A stretch of 16,849 nucleotides of DNA from Promethearchaeota archaeon (lineage in GTDB: Archaea; Asgardarchaeota; Lokiarchaeia; Sigyniarchaeales; SOKP01). The stretch spans positions 1 through 16,849 of the forward strand of contig JAUWHC010000016.1 in the NCBI GenBank assembly GCA_030606095.1. Reading direction: 5' to 3'. A program made the position numbers and the translations under genes. The notes under the pieces are model-generated. The model worked only from the letters and a program-made list of their open reading frames with translations. It did no database searches and was not told the DNA's origin. This document shows positions 7,275-14,579 of the stretch, in pieces (position 1 is the first letter of the stretch; each line of letters begins with the position of its first letter).

Positions 7275-7386
7275 TGGGATTATCTCTTTTATCAACTTTT
7301 AAAATCAGAAATAATATCGCATATAAAGTTTTTATCTATATATAAGTATAAAAATTCAATTTTATTAATGTTAGCTAAAGCAAATT

Positions 7387-7396
7387 AAAAATAAAA
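7387..7396 (-). terminator. T-rich terminator after GTPase 2
   Basis: On the minus strand this reads TTTTATTTTT, starting 5 bases past the stop of GTPase 2. It is a plausible archaeal T-tract terminator, but interrupted, so read-through into the zinc-ribbon/roadblock gene is possible. Confidence 0.35.
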
Positions 7397-7400
7397 GGAG

Positions 7401-8372
7401 TTAACTATAGAGGATCTCTTTTAATAAATTAGCAAAACAATCAAAATCTTCTTTGCTAATATTAGTATCTTGTTTAAGCATAAGTAAATAATAAGGAGAA
7501 GAGTCGTCTTTTAAAGCAAGTTGCTTGAAGATGAAATTCTTTCCATACCTTTGCACAATCATGTGATTTTCCTCTTCTTCGCGGCTAGGCTGAGCTTTAG
7601 TAAAAACAAATGAATCGTTAAGTGTGAGAAAATATGGAGTGCTTGCAGAGAGGAGATTCTTTGTTTCCTCGTCCTTGTAATAACTGCCTACGATAAGACT
7701 ATTGTCGTCAAGTAAAACAACACCTTCAGAATATGTCTTTTTACCAAATTCTACGATAGTTTTTTCAATTAATTCTGATTTTGGGTATAAGTTTAAAAGA
7801 ATTTCAGACATGGCTTTAATGATACTGGGTAAATCGTAGATTGAAGTATTGTAATAAAAGATTTTCTTATACTCTACTATATTTTTTATTTTTTCTTTTA
7901 ATTCTATTTCAAGGGATTTCATTTCGTTTAATGCGTTTCGTTTTAACGCTGGATCGTATTTGTGGAAAAAAATATAGATACTCGGCTCTATTTCCAGCTT
8001 TTTAAATTGCTCTACTACATCTTTAAAATAGCTAATAGATTCAGGTATTCTTGCGCGATTTTGAACATCTATTACATAAACAGCAATCTCAGTGTCGTCG
8101 AAATACTTTCCTGGATTCTTTAAATAAGCTATTCTATAGCTAAATTGACCTCCAAGATCCCATTCGGCTATTTCTCGCCCTAGAAATTCAAATATCCTTC
8201 TTTGGGCACCTCTTGTTGGCTTTAGAAACGCGATTTTAGAAAATTCCCTCTGTATTGCATAAATAATTGTTGTCTTACCTGCATTATCAAGGCCCGTAAA
8301 TAGAATTTTACTAGGTGATGTTATAACTTCCCTTTTTACTTTTTTATCTTTAGACAAATATTGAATTGTCAA
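7401..8372 (-). CDS. GTPase 2: Arf/Rag-like GTPase with C-terminal roadblock-like domain
   Basis: Protein of 323 residues without the N-terminal longin-like domain of its two paralogues. The GTPase starts almost at once: P-loop GLDNAGKTT (27-35), identical to the Arf/Sar consensus, switch I PTRG (52-55), switch II WDLGGQ (71-76), HKYD (137-140) and TS (176-177). The HKxD form of the guanine-specificity motif is characteristic of Rag/Gtr GTPases (HKMD in RagA), as is a C-terminal roadblock-like domain, here residues about 200-323 (EGVVLLDDNSLIVGSYY). The start is TTG at 8372, with GAGG at 8387..8384. No in-frame ATG lies near and an in-frame TGA lies just upstream. The same-strand zinc-ribbon/roadblock gene follows, a natural partner. 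The role is inferred: a Rag-like switch regulated by the neighbouring roadblock protein. Confidence 0.85.
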   Translation of the reverse strand: MTIQYLSKDKKVKREVITSPSKILFTGLDNAGKTTIIYAIQREFSKIAFLKPTRGAQRRIFEFLGREIAEWDLGGQFSYRIAYLKNPGKYFDDTEIAVYVIDVQNRARIPESISYFKDVVEQFKKLEIEPSIYIFFHKYDPALKRNALNEMKSLEIELKEKIKNIVEYKKIFYYNTSIYDLPSIIKAMSEILLNLYPKSELIEKTIVEFGKKTYSEGVVLLDDNSLIVGSYYKDEETKNLLSASTPYFLTLNDSFVFTKAQPSREEEENHMIVQRYGKNFIFKQLALKDDSSPYYLLMLKQDTNISKEDFDCFANLLKEILYS

Positions 8373-8525
8373 TTGAAATCAATCCTCATAAATATACTCT
8401 TATGTATGATAATATATCAAACATTCTTATAAAATTATCCTAAACTTAAATATTAAAATGTTTAGCATATTTTTTCATTAATAAGGGATATTCTGAAAAT
8501 ATGGTAATTATTTTTTTGGTTTATA

Positions 8526-8783
8526 TTAAAATTCAAATCCCTTTCCGAAAAAATCTGTAATATCGAAATAGAAAGTAATTTCTTGACCATCTTCCAATTT
8601 CAATTCCAAGACATCATATTTTCTTCCACTATTGTCTTGTAAACTCTGCCTAATTAATTGATAATTACCGAACTTTTTTCGAACTTCAATGTATTCTTGT
8701 TCTACGCCTTCGATATTACTGCAATCTGAGATCTTTATAGCTTCTTTAAAAGAAAAGCCGTCTCCTCCACTAATTTTTACCAT
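8526..8783 (-). CDS. Small unrecognised protein
   Basis: Protein of 85 residues starting at ATG 8783..8781. It is acidic and mixed alpha/beta, with a strand-rich C-terminal half (KYDVLELKLEDGQEITFYFD) ending ITDFFGKGFEF. There is no signal peptide, membrane segment or metal motif, and I do not recognise the family. It sits 55 bases downstream of the LOG-type gene and 153 bases upstream of GTPase 2, all on one strand, so it may be co-transcribed with them. The balanced amino acid composition and matching codon use argue for a real gene rather than a chance frame. Confidence 0.6.
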   Translation of the reverse strand: MVKISGGDGFSFKEAIKISDCSNIEGVEQEYIEVRKKFGNYQLIRQSLQDNSGRKYDVLELKLEDGQEITFYFDITDFFGKGFEF

Positions 8784-8838
8784 TCTTAACGCCTTAAAAT
8801 TATCTTATTAGAATTTTTATTTATTATCTTGATTTTTT

Positions 8839-9399
8839 TTAAAACTCATTTGGCATGCCATACTTAGTATTAGGTCCTTTTTCAAAAAGCTCGTTTAATT
8901 TCTCGACCGTTTCTTGAGCTGTTTTTGCTCCATATATGGTATCGCTTCTTCTATCGTCGATTCTTTTGCCTGCCATTTTAGAGGACCACCCTTCTACTAC
9001 GCCAGTTAGCGCGACGATTGGTTTCTCGTATATCCAAGCGAAGCATATTTCTGATAAGGTGCCTGCTTTCCCCGCTATCGCGACTACTGCGTCACCACTA
9101 AGTACGACAACTATATTTCGCGCTTGAGAAAACGGAACTGGAATGACAACATCAATATATTTATTTGCTAAACGTTTATCTTTATAAGGAATTATGCCTA
9201 TCGTGAATCCCGATTCTTGTTTCGCTCCTTTGCAGACCGCTTCCATAACTCCAGAAAGTCCTCCGCACACAACTGCATAATTGTTTCTAGCGAGCAATCT
9301 TCCCAATTCATTAGCTAATTTCTCCGTTTTTGAATCGATTTGGCTAGAGCCAATTACAGAAATAGTTCCCTTAAATTTATTTTTGAAATTAAAACTCAT
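8839..9399 (-). CDS. LOG/TIGR00725-type Rossmann protein (putative nucleotide phosphoribohydrolase or nucleotide-binding)
   Basis: Protein of 186 residues with the SLOG/lysine-decarboxylase-like Rossmann fold: GTISVIGSS (11-19), VVCGGLSGVMEAV (43-55), the SQARN arginine motif (91-95) and IAGKAGTLSE (108-117). The last corresponds to PGGxGTxxE of LOG enzymes, which release ribose 5-phosphate from nucleoside monophosphates such as cytokinin precursors. Here the first Pro-Gly-Gly is replaced by Ala-Gly-Lys, as occurs in the TIGR00725 branch, whose reaction is not settled. The conserved Thr and Glu117 are present. The start ATG at 9399 is the natural one, immediately before the first beta-strand region. 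The fold assignment is firm. Enzymatic activity is uncertain. Confidence 0.8.
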   Translation of the reverse strand: MSFNFKNKFKGTISVIGSSQIDSKTEKLANELGRLLARNNYAVVCGGLSGVMEAVCKGAKQESGFTIGIIPYKDKRLANKYIDVVIPVPFSQARNIVVVLSGDAVVAIAGKAGTLSEICFAWIYEKPIVALTGVVEGWSSKMAGKRIDDRRSDTIYGAKTAQETVEKLNELFEKGPNTKYGMPNEF

Positions 9400-9511
9400 T
9401 GTATTTCAATATCTTATTTTTTTATAATTCCTTATATTGCTCGAATATTTTTATTTTTTTAGAAAGAAAGATAAGGATCCAATAATTAAGTTTTTTTCAA
9501 AATGACCTTAT

Positions 9512-9549
9512 TGATCGTCAAATGTCGCAAAATGCTCACCAGATGATCG
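9512..9549 (+). other. Possible hairpin in the leader of the small zinc-ribbon gene
   Basis: TGATCGTC (9512-9519) can pair with GATGATCG (9542-9549), six Watson-Crick pairs plus two G-U pairs, around a 22-base loop, 40 bases before the ATG at 9590. A short overlapping frame, ATG 9502 to TGA 9546 (14 codons), lies in the same place. Whether the stretch is transcribed is unknown. Confidence 0.2.
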
Positions 9550-9589
9550 AGAGCAAAAATCTAAATGTACGAAATTATAATATTATCAT

Positions 9590-9787
9590 ATGGAAACAAA
9601 ACATAGACTAAAACCAAGTATTTTTATAACCCCACATCAAAAGGATTCTTCAATTTACTGCCCAGCTTGTGGACATATCATGGAACAAATTCTTCATACG
9701 CCTAAAAAAAAAAAACCAATTTATCAATGTCCTAGATGTAATACCTTTATTCCGGAACAGATTTATGGACTGTTAGATCTCAAATAA
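9590..9787 (+). CDS. Small zinc-ribbon protein
   Basis: Protein of 65 residues with two CxxC knuckles: Cys24-x2-Cys27 (YCPACGH) and Cys47-x2-Cys50 (QCPRCNT), a classic four-cysteine zinc ribbon with 19 residues between the pairs. The lysines 39-42 between the knuckles are encoded by twelve consecutive A. Such small ribbons serve as nucleic-acid or protein-binding modules in archaea; the partner cannot be told. The start ATG at 9590 is the first in frame, with no clear Shine-Dalgarno sequence. It stands alone on the plus strand between minus-strand neighbours, so it must have its own promoter. The paired cysteine spacing makes chance unlikely despite the small size. Confidence 0.7.
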   Translation: METKHRLKPSIFITPHQKDSSIYCPACGHIMEQILHTPKKKKPIYQCPRCNTFIPEQIYGLLDLK

Positions 9788-9987
9788 ATACTAATAACGA
9801 GAATTATCATTTAATGTGGGAAATATAGCGTTTCTCGTAGTTTACTTCTTATCGATTAGATTAAACCTTAAGGACAACATTCCTAACATCATTTAGTACA
9901 AATATAATTGATCTCTAAAAACCAGGATTTTTTGGATATATCTTAAGAGTTCAAGAACACGTGTCCCACAGTCAAGATATTAAATCT

Positions 9988-10944
9988 TTAATATTCTATA
10001 ACATCTAAAGATTTGCTACCATTATTTATTTTTAATCCCGCTTTTTTAATAATTTTTCCAATTAAATTTGCTGACATATCATGGTCTTTAAAGATTTTGA
10101 TTATTTGTTGAGATTTTTCTTCAGGTGCGGTTAAAATATATGAAGTGGTTAAAAACATCTTAATGTAAGTCTCCAAATTATAGTTTTTCTCGATTAATTT
10201 TGGAGGAATAACAATCTTTTCAATATTTATATCTGCACCAACTTCAGAATAATGCATCAGTTGTAAAATAGTTCCAAACACACCTCCGTTAGAAACATCC
10301 TTTGACGAGTTGGCAAGATGTTCTTGGGCAACAACATTCATAGATTTTCTTTTATTCAAAACTATTTCAGAATCCTTAAACGTAGTTGTATCCCAATGTA
10401 AAATACTTGCTTTTCCTATTTTTCCGTCAAAATCAACTGCTAAAATGATGTTATCGTTTGGTTGTGCATTTTTCGCAGAGATGTAATCTTCTTTTTTAAT
10501 TTCACCTATTAATGCTGTACTTAGTTCGTAATGTTTTTTCATATTCGTGTGACCCCGAATTACAGGAACTTTAAACTTTTTCGAGCCGGCGCACACACCT
10601 TCAATGATTTTTTGCCCAATTTTTTGTTCTTTAAAGGAAATTATCAAACTTGCGGCTATTGGCGTCCCTCCACACGCGTAAATATCATCTACTCCAACCA
10701 AGATGGAACTAAATCCAGCGCCAAATGGAAACGTCTCTATAAAAGTAGTTTTAATCCGATCGGTTGTTACTAGCGTGTACATTCCATTATCGTTCTTAAC
10801 TGCGGCAGAATCTTCTCCTATGTCTGAAAAAATACGAGAACTTTTAAAAGAATTTAAATTTATGAATTGAACTACAGGATCAATACTTTTCTTTTCAATT
10901 ATGTTACTATTATTTTTAATACATTCAGCAATTTTTTTTAACAT
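9988..10944 (-). CDS. AIR synthase (PurM)-related ATP-binding protein
   Basis: Protein of 318 residues with the two-part PurM/SelD/HypE/ThiL fold. N-terminal half: DIGEDSAAV (41-49), corresponding to the GDDAAV metal-binding motif with Glu for the first Asp; TTDRI (60-64); PFGAGFSSILVGVDDIYACG (73-92), the helix with the Mg-ATP-binding Asp pair; and RGHTN (130-134). C-terminal half: KDVSNGGVFGTILQLM (215-230), the glycine-rich segment seen in ThiL and SelD. The sequence fits best the uncharacterised AIR-synthase-related group that includes methanogenesis marker protein 2 and sll0787-like proteins, rather than PurM itself. These enzymes activate a substrate with ATP; the substrate here is unknown. 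It is divergent from GTPase 3 with an 84-base gap. Confidence 0.75.
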   Translation of the reverse strand: MLKKIAECIKNNSNIIEKKSIDPVVQFINLNSFKSSRIFSDIGEDSAAVKNDNGMYTLVTTDRIKTTFIETFPFGAGFSSILVGVDDIYACGGTPIAASLIISFKEQKIGQKIIEGVCAGSKKFKVPVIRGHTNMKKHYELSTALIGEIKKEDYISAKNAQPNDNIILAVDFDGKIGKASILHWDTTTFKDSEIVLNKRKSMNVVAQEHLANSSKDVSNGGVFGTILQLMHYSEVGADINIEKIVIPPKLIEKNYNLETYIKMFLTTSYILTAPEEKSQQIIKIFKDHDMSANLIGKIIKKAGLKINNGSKSLDVIEY

Positions 10945-11028
10945 TAGTGTTCTAGTAAAAAATCTATTATTATTAAATAATTAACTTTCCTACCTTTATT
11001 ATCAAAAAATATTATTACAGAAAGTTCT

Positions 11029-12543
11029 ATGTTCGATGATTTAATTGAGTCTTCTATAGTCAAAGGACTAGTGTTTTGCGCCTACGACAAATTAGGTCCT
11101 CAACCAATTTATATGTTCCCTAAATCAATTAAGGGGAACAATTTAGGATCTGAAAATAAAGAAAAGATAGTTGGAAAAGGGCTTAAAATGTCTTTAAGAG
11201 ATTACATGCAAATCTCAATTAAAACCTTAAGCCTTCTTCTCGGGGACGGGATGCTATTTAATAAAGACTACGCTTTGCTAAAGCAATACCAATACTTTGG
11301 AGTTATCCCATTTCCAGATTTTCATTTAACAGCACTTACATTTTTTCATTTTGTTGAAGTAAAATTTGATGAAGCTCCTTTAGCAACTGCTTTCTGCATA
11401 TTAGTAGACGAGAATCATCGTGGTTTTTTGTATAACAACATTAATCGACTAAAAAATATTATTATCGATTTCTTTAACCAGTTTGATAAAATAATTACTG
11501 AAGAGTTTCAACCACAAGAGAAAGTAGAGCGTTATTTCGAGAGCTTTTTAAAAAAAATAATCACAATTGAAAAAACTCCATCGACGCCTATTACATCGCA
11601 AAGAAAAATGAAAATTTTATTCGCGGGTCTTGACGATAGTGGGAAGACGAGCTTTTTACTTTCAATAGATAGAAAATTTTCAAAATTGATTGGATTAAGA
11701 CCTACGAGGGGGGCAGATGTAAGTTCAATAGAAGCACTGGGGGCTACAATTTTTCTATGGGACTTAGGTGGGCAAGCGGCCTACCACGAAAAATATCTTA
11801 GTAAAGCACAGATCTATTTATTCGAAGCAGATTTGCTTTTCTATTTCATTGATATAAAAAATAAAGCCCGGTTTGAAGAAAGCATAGAATACCTTAAAAA
11901 TATAAAAAAAGCGTTAGCTCGACTAGAACAGGCTACTCCAATTATCTACATTTTCTCGAAAGGAGACTCCGACATAATTGACTCTAAAGAAATTAAAAAT
12001 AACTTAAAAGTAATAAAAAATAAGTTAGCTAAAATTTCTTTAGACAAAAGCCCTGAAATTTACATAACAAGCATATTTCAAATTTTTACTATTTTAAGAG
12101 CCTTTTCTTCAGGTATAGCCAAGTTAAGTCCAAACAGGGACTTAATCGAACATAACCTTCACACTTTTTCGTCAAAAACTGACGCATGTTTGACGCTCTT
12201 ATTAAGTAACGATGGATTAGTATTAGCTGAATTTTATACTCCTGAGGCAATGAATATCACAAAAATGCAAAAATCTGAGGATTTAATGACCGTATTTGAA
12301 GTTGTAGCTCCACAATTTGCCATATTATTTAAAATTTTTTCGAAATATAAGGCTGCAGAGAAAGACGAAGCGATATTTAAAGTTTCAAACTCAGTTATTT
12401 TATTTAAGAAAATTAAGGTTTTACATTACGATATGTTCATTCTTTTCTTATTAGACAACGAGAACACAAAAGAAAAAATTAATCAAAATATTCAAGATTT
12501 CCTTGATCGTACACAAGATTTACTAATAAGGTATATCTCTTAA
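11029..12543 (+). CDS. GTPase 3: longin-like / Arf-Rag-like GTPase with degenerate G4 / roadblock-like
   Basis: Protein of 504 residues with the same three-domain plan as GTPase 1. The N-terminal longin-like domain, about 1-160, shares YFGVIPFPD and a GPQPIYMFP segment, with an insertion near 32-60. The GTPase, about 195-365, has P-loop GLDDSGKTS (200-208), switch I PTRG (225-228), switch II WDLGGQ (244-249) and TS (347-348). At the position of NKxD it has SKGD (310-313): the first Asn is lost, while Lys and Asp are kept. The C-terminal roadblock-like domain spans about 375-504 (CLTLLLSNDGLVLAEF). A changed Asn may weaken guanine selectivity, although Rag proteins tolerate His there. The start is ATG 11029. 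The stop overlaps the stop of mtrH on the other strand. Confidence 0.85.
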   Translation: MFDDLIESSIVKGLVFCAYDKLGPQPIYMFPKSIKGNNLGSENKEKIVGKGLKMSLRDYMQISIKTLSLLLGDGMLFNKDYALLKQYQYFGVIPFPDFHLTALTFFHFVEVKFDEAPLATAFCILVDENHRGFLYNNINRLKNIIIDFFNQFDKIITEEFQPQEKVERYFESFLKKIITIEKTPSTPITSQRKMKILFAGLDDSGKTSFLLSIDRKFSKLIGLRPTRGADVSSIEALGATIFLWDLGGQAAYHEKYLSKAQIYLFEADLLFYFIDIKNKARFEESIEYLKNIKKALARLEQATPIIYIFSKGDSDIIDSKEIKNNLKVIKNKLAKISLDKSPEIYITSIFQIFTILRAFSSGIAKLSPNRDLIEHNLHTFSSKTDACLTLLLSNDGLVLAEFYTPEAMNITKMQKSEDLMTVFEVVAPQFAILFKIFSKYKAAEKDEAIFKVSNSVILFKKIKVLHYDMFILFLLDNENTKEKINQNIQDFLDRTQDLLIRYIS

Positions 12544-13442
12544 AATATGTGCTTCAATGGGGTCCGTTCTGAAATCTTTTTTCGTAAAATTCTTTTTCGA
12601 TAATACGAATTAATTCCTGAAATGAGAGACATGGCGGGAATGATGCACTTAGCGAACTTAACCGGACCAAATAACACAAAATCGCTTCCAGCATTAACGC
12701 AATATGCCATTAATGATGCAATACCACCACATCTAGCCGAATCGCCGTATTTTTTAACGAAGTCCCATCCATAAATTGCGTTGGCGGGCGCGAATCCTAC
12801 GGGTAATCCTAATTCAGATTTTACTAACCTCGTCGTCTCAACGTTAATCGCAATCGAAGGTAAGTCTAAAACTGCAGTATCTATCATGAAATTTTCTATG
12901 TTAGCTCTTTTAGCCTTTAATATTAAATCGTTCTTTAGAAAATCTAATTTCTGCTGAGGTAATATGTATCTGTTTCCAAAGGCTAATAAAACCGCGTGCT
13001 TTACCCCAATTTCTTTTAATTTATTTAGACTCTCTTCGCTTGTAGCCTCGTCGATACTGTTCAAAATAGCTCTATCTAATAAACCAATCTCTTTAAGTCC
13101 TTCCATTGTCGGAATGCGCGAAGCGTCGTTTAATCCGTCAACTAAGAAGGGATAATCGACGACATCAGCGACATATTCGCATTCTTTTAATAAAGCATCT
13201 GGATAACCCCCAACTACATCAACTATCCCTTGCATTCCCGTCTCTTCGATAATTTCGGAATATTCGTTCAACTCTTGTTCGACAAGCTTTTTGTCGATTT
13301 CACCTTTTTTTTCATCCAACAAAGCAGCGTGATTGGCGTAAAAAACGGTGGCAATCATTACAACGGGGTTTTCGCCCGGTTGACCTCCGATTCGTGTCGT
13401 TCCAATTTCAATAATTTTTTGTTCTTTTTCAAAATTTAGCAT
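12540..13442 (-). CDS. mtrH: MtrH-like methyl-tetrahydropterin:corrinoid methyltransferase
   Basis: Protein of about 300 residues matching the TIM-barrel methyltransferase subunit H of tetrahydromethanopterin S-methyltransferase: FEKEQKIIEIGTTRIGGQPG near the N-terminus, LVDG, LNSID, IDTAVLDLPS (187-196), PVGFAPANAI (214-223) and LFGPV near the end. MtrH moves the methyl group between methyl-tetrahydro(methano)pterin and a corrinoid cofactor. No mtrA-G gene or corrinoid protein is seen in the window, so it is a stand-alone copy of the kind linked to corrinoid-dependent methyl metabolism. I chose the ATG at 13442; an ATG at 13451 and a TTG at 13454 are in frame and possible. It lies 48-60 bases downstream of the archaeosortase gene on the same strand. 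Family is sure; the partner corrinoid protein is unknown. Confidence 0.85.
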   Translation of the reverse strand: MLNFEKEQKIIEIGTTRIGGQPGENPVVMIATVFYANHAALLDEKKGEIDKKLVEQELNEYSEIIEETGMQGIVDVVGGYPDALLKECEYVADVVDYPFLVDGLNDASRIPTMEGLKEIGLLDRAILNSIDEATSEESLNKLKEIGVKHAVLLAFGNRYILPQQKLDFLKNDLILKAKRANIENFMIDTAVLDLPSIAINVETTRLVKSELGLPVGFAPANAIYGWDFVKKYGDSARCGGIASLMAYCVNAGSDFVLFGPVKFAKCIIPAMSLISGINSYYRKRILRKKISERTPLKHIF

Positions 13443-13502
13443 AATAAACATCAATTACATTTTTTTTATTGAATAATTTATTGAACTAATAATATATTTT
13501 AA

Positions 13503-14579
13503 TTATTTTTTACCTTTTTTAGATTCTTTCAAGAGTTTAAATCTCTTACTAAGTAAAGTACCAATATATATGATAGATATGATGAATTCAGGGATCCACT
13601 TATGTAATAAGAGAATAATTATTGCTGCGACAAAAGAACTAGCAGCGCTTATTGAAACATGAATGCTATCCCAAGGATAACCGAGATAATATAACTCTAT
13701 CTGAATTAACATGCGAATAATATTTACCACATAAAAGATCAACGAAGAAATTACTAACGATTTAGTTTTTCTCCAGATAATATCTTTATTTGTTTCTCTA
13801 TCTTGAGAATGGGGAGTGCATATAATAATTCCTGCAAAAACACAGATTGCTTGAACTCCCGTACAAAAGGTTTCAAAAGAAATACTACCTAATGGATCAC
13901 CATTAATATTGCCACTTAAAAAATCAAAACTCCAATGGTGTGTACCTATTGGAGAATAATTAGCATTTACTCCAATATCAAAAAATAAATTAAGAAGATA
14001 TACTGTTTGCTTAACTACGATTTCATGCAACCAATACTGGGATTCTGTGTCAAAAAAGAAATATATCAGAAAAGCCAATATTGGAGTTCCAACGGCTAAA
14101 ATTACGAGTGAATTAATCGAAAACATGTATTTCTTGTTTTCAAACTCTATAACGGGTTTATTTGACTTCGCTCCTTCTTCTAATTCTTGTTCGTAACTAA
14201 CATCTTTAGCGCTTTTAACATATTTGTCTGTTATAATATAACTTAAGACTACAAGTAAAGGTATCATAACTAAGCCAAAATTATATTTTGAAGTAGATTC
14301 CATTAAAGAAATCGAAAGTCCTATAACTACTGAAAAGAGTAAGTTAAAAAAATATAGTAATAAAACTTCAATCTTTTTTTGGTTTTCATAACCACCGCTA
14401 ATAAATTTTAAAACGAAAAGCGATTGAAACAAAAACAGTGCAAGTGTTAGGACTAATAAAATGACACTATAAACCTCAGGCTTAATAAGTGGTATTAATA
14501 AACCACAAAAGAAGCCTATAATCAAAATTATTGAAAATACCAACCAGATAACATATTTATTGTCAAAAAAAGTTTTCAT
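13503..14579 (-). CDS. Archaeosortase/exosortase family transmembrane transpeptidase
   Basis: Polytopic membrane protein of 358 residues with about eight hydrophobic helices (for example 11-30, 36-58, 71-92, 103-118, 156-176, 237-254, 274-292, 308-326). The exosortase/archaeosortase signature is present: Cys239 in ETFCTGVQAICVFAG, Arg289 in NIIRML, and His307 in SIHVSIS, forming the Cys-Arg-His active site at the outer membrane face. These enzymes recognise a C-terminal tripartite tag on secreted proteins, cleave it and attach the protein to a lipid. The outer loop 177-236 before the Cys helix, with HHWSFDF, is probably substrate-facing. The start is ATG 14579. No tagged target is obvious in the window. 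The call rests on the three catalytic motifs in the right order. Confidence 0.85.
   Translation of the reverse strand: MKTFFDNKYVIWLVFSIILIIGFFCGLLIPLIKPEVYSVILLVLTLALFLFQSLFVLKFISGGYENQKKIEVLLLYFFNLLFSVVIGLSISLMESTSKYNFGLVMIPLLVVLSYIITDKYVKSAKDVSYEQELEEGAKSNKPVIEFENKKYMFSINSLVILAVGTPILAFLIYFFFDTESQYWLHEIVVKQTVYLLNLFFDIGVNANYSPIGTHHWSFDFLSGNINGDPLGSISFETFCTGVQAICVFAGIIICTPHSQDRETNKDIIWRKTKSLVISSLIFYVVNIIRMLIQIELYYLGYPWDSIHVSISAASSFVAAIIILLLHKWIPEFIISIIYIGTLLSKRFKLLKESKKGKK

Noticed and set aside
7101..7388. Plus-strand frame of 95 codons across the zinc-ribbon start
   Set aside because: Antisense to the acidic/basic linker and zinc ribbon; composition typical of a shadow frame.
8936..9127. 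Plus-strand frame within the LOG-type gene
   Set aside because: Antisense shadow of a well-recognised Rossmann protein.
9797..9970. Inverted matches ACGAGAA/TTCTCGT (9797-9803 with 9832-9838) and TGTGGGA/TCCCACA (9815-9821 with 9964-9970), a possible pseudoknotted RNA
   Set aside because: Two 7-base matches within 200 bases can arise by chance; loops are long, and no known RNA motif or promoter supports a structured RNA.
10945..11028. Operator or shared regulator site between the AIR-synthase-like gene and GTPase 3
   Set aside because: Only AT-rich sequence compatible with two ordinary promoters; no clear palindrome or repeat.
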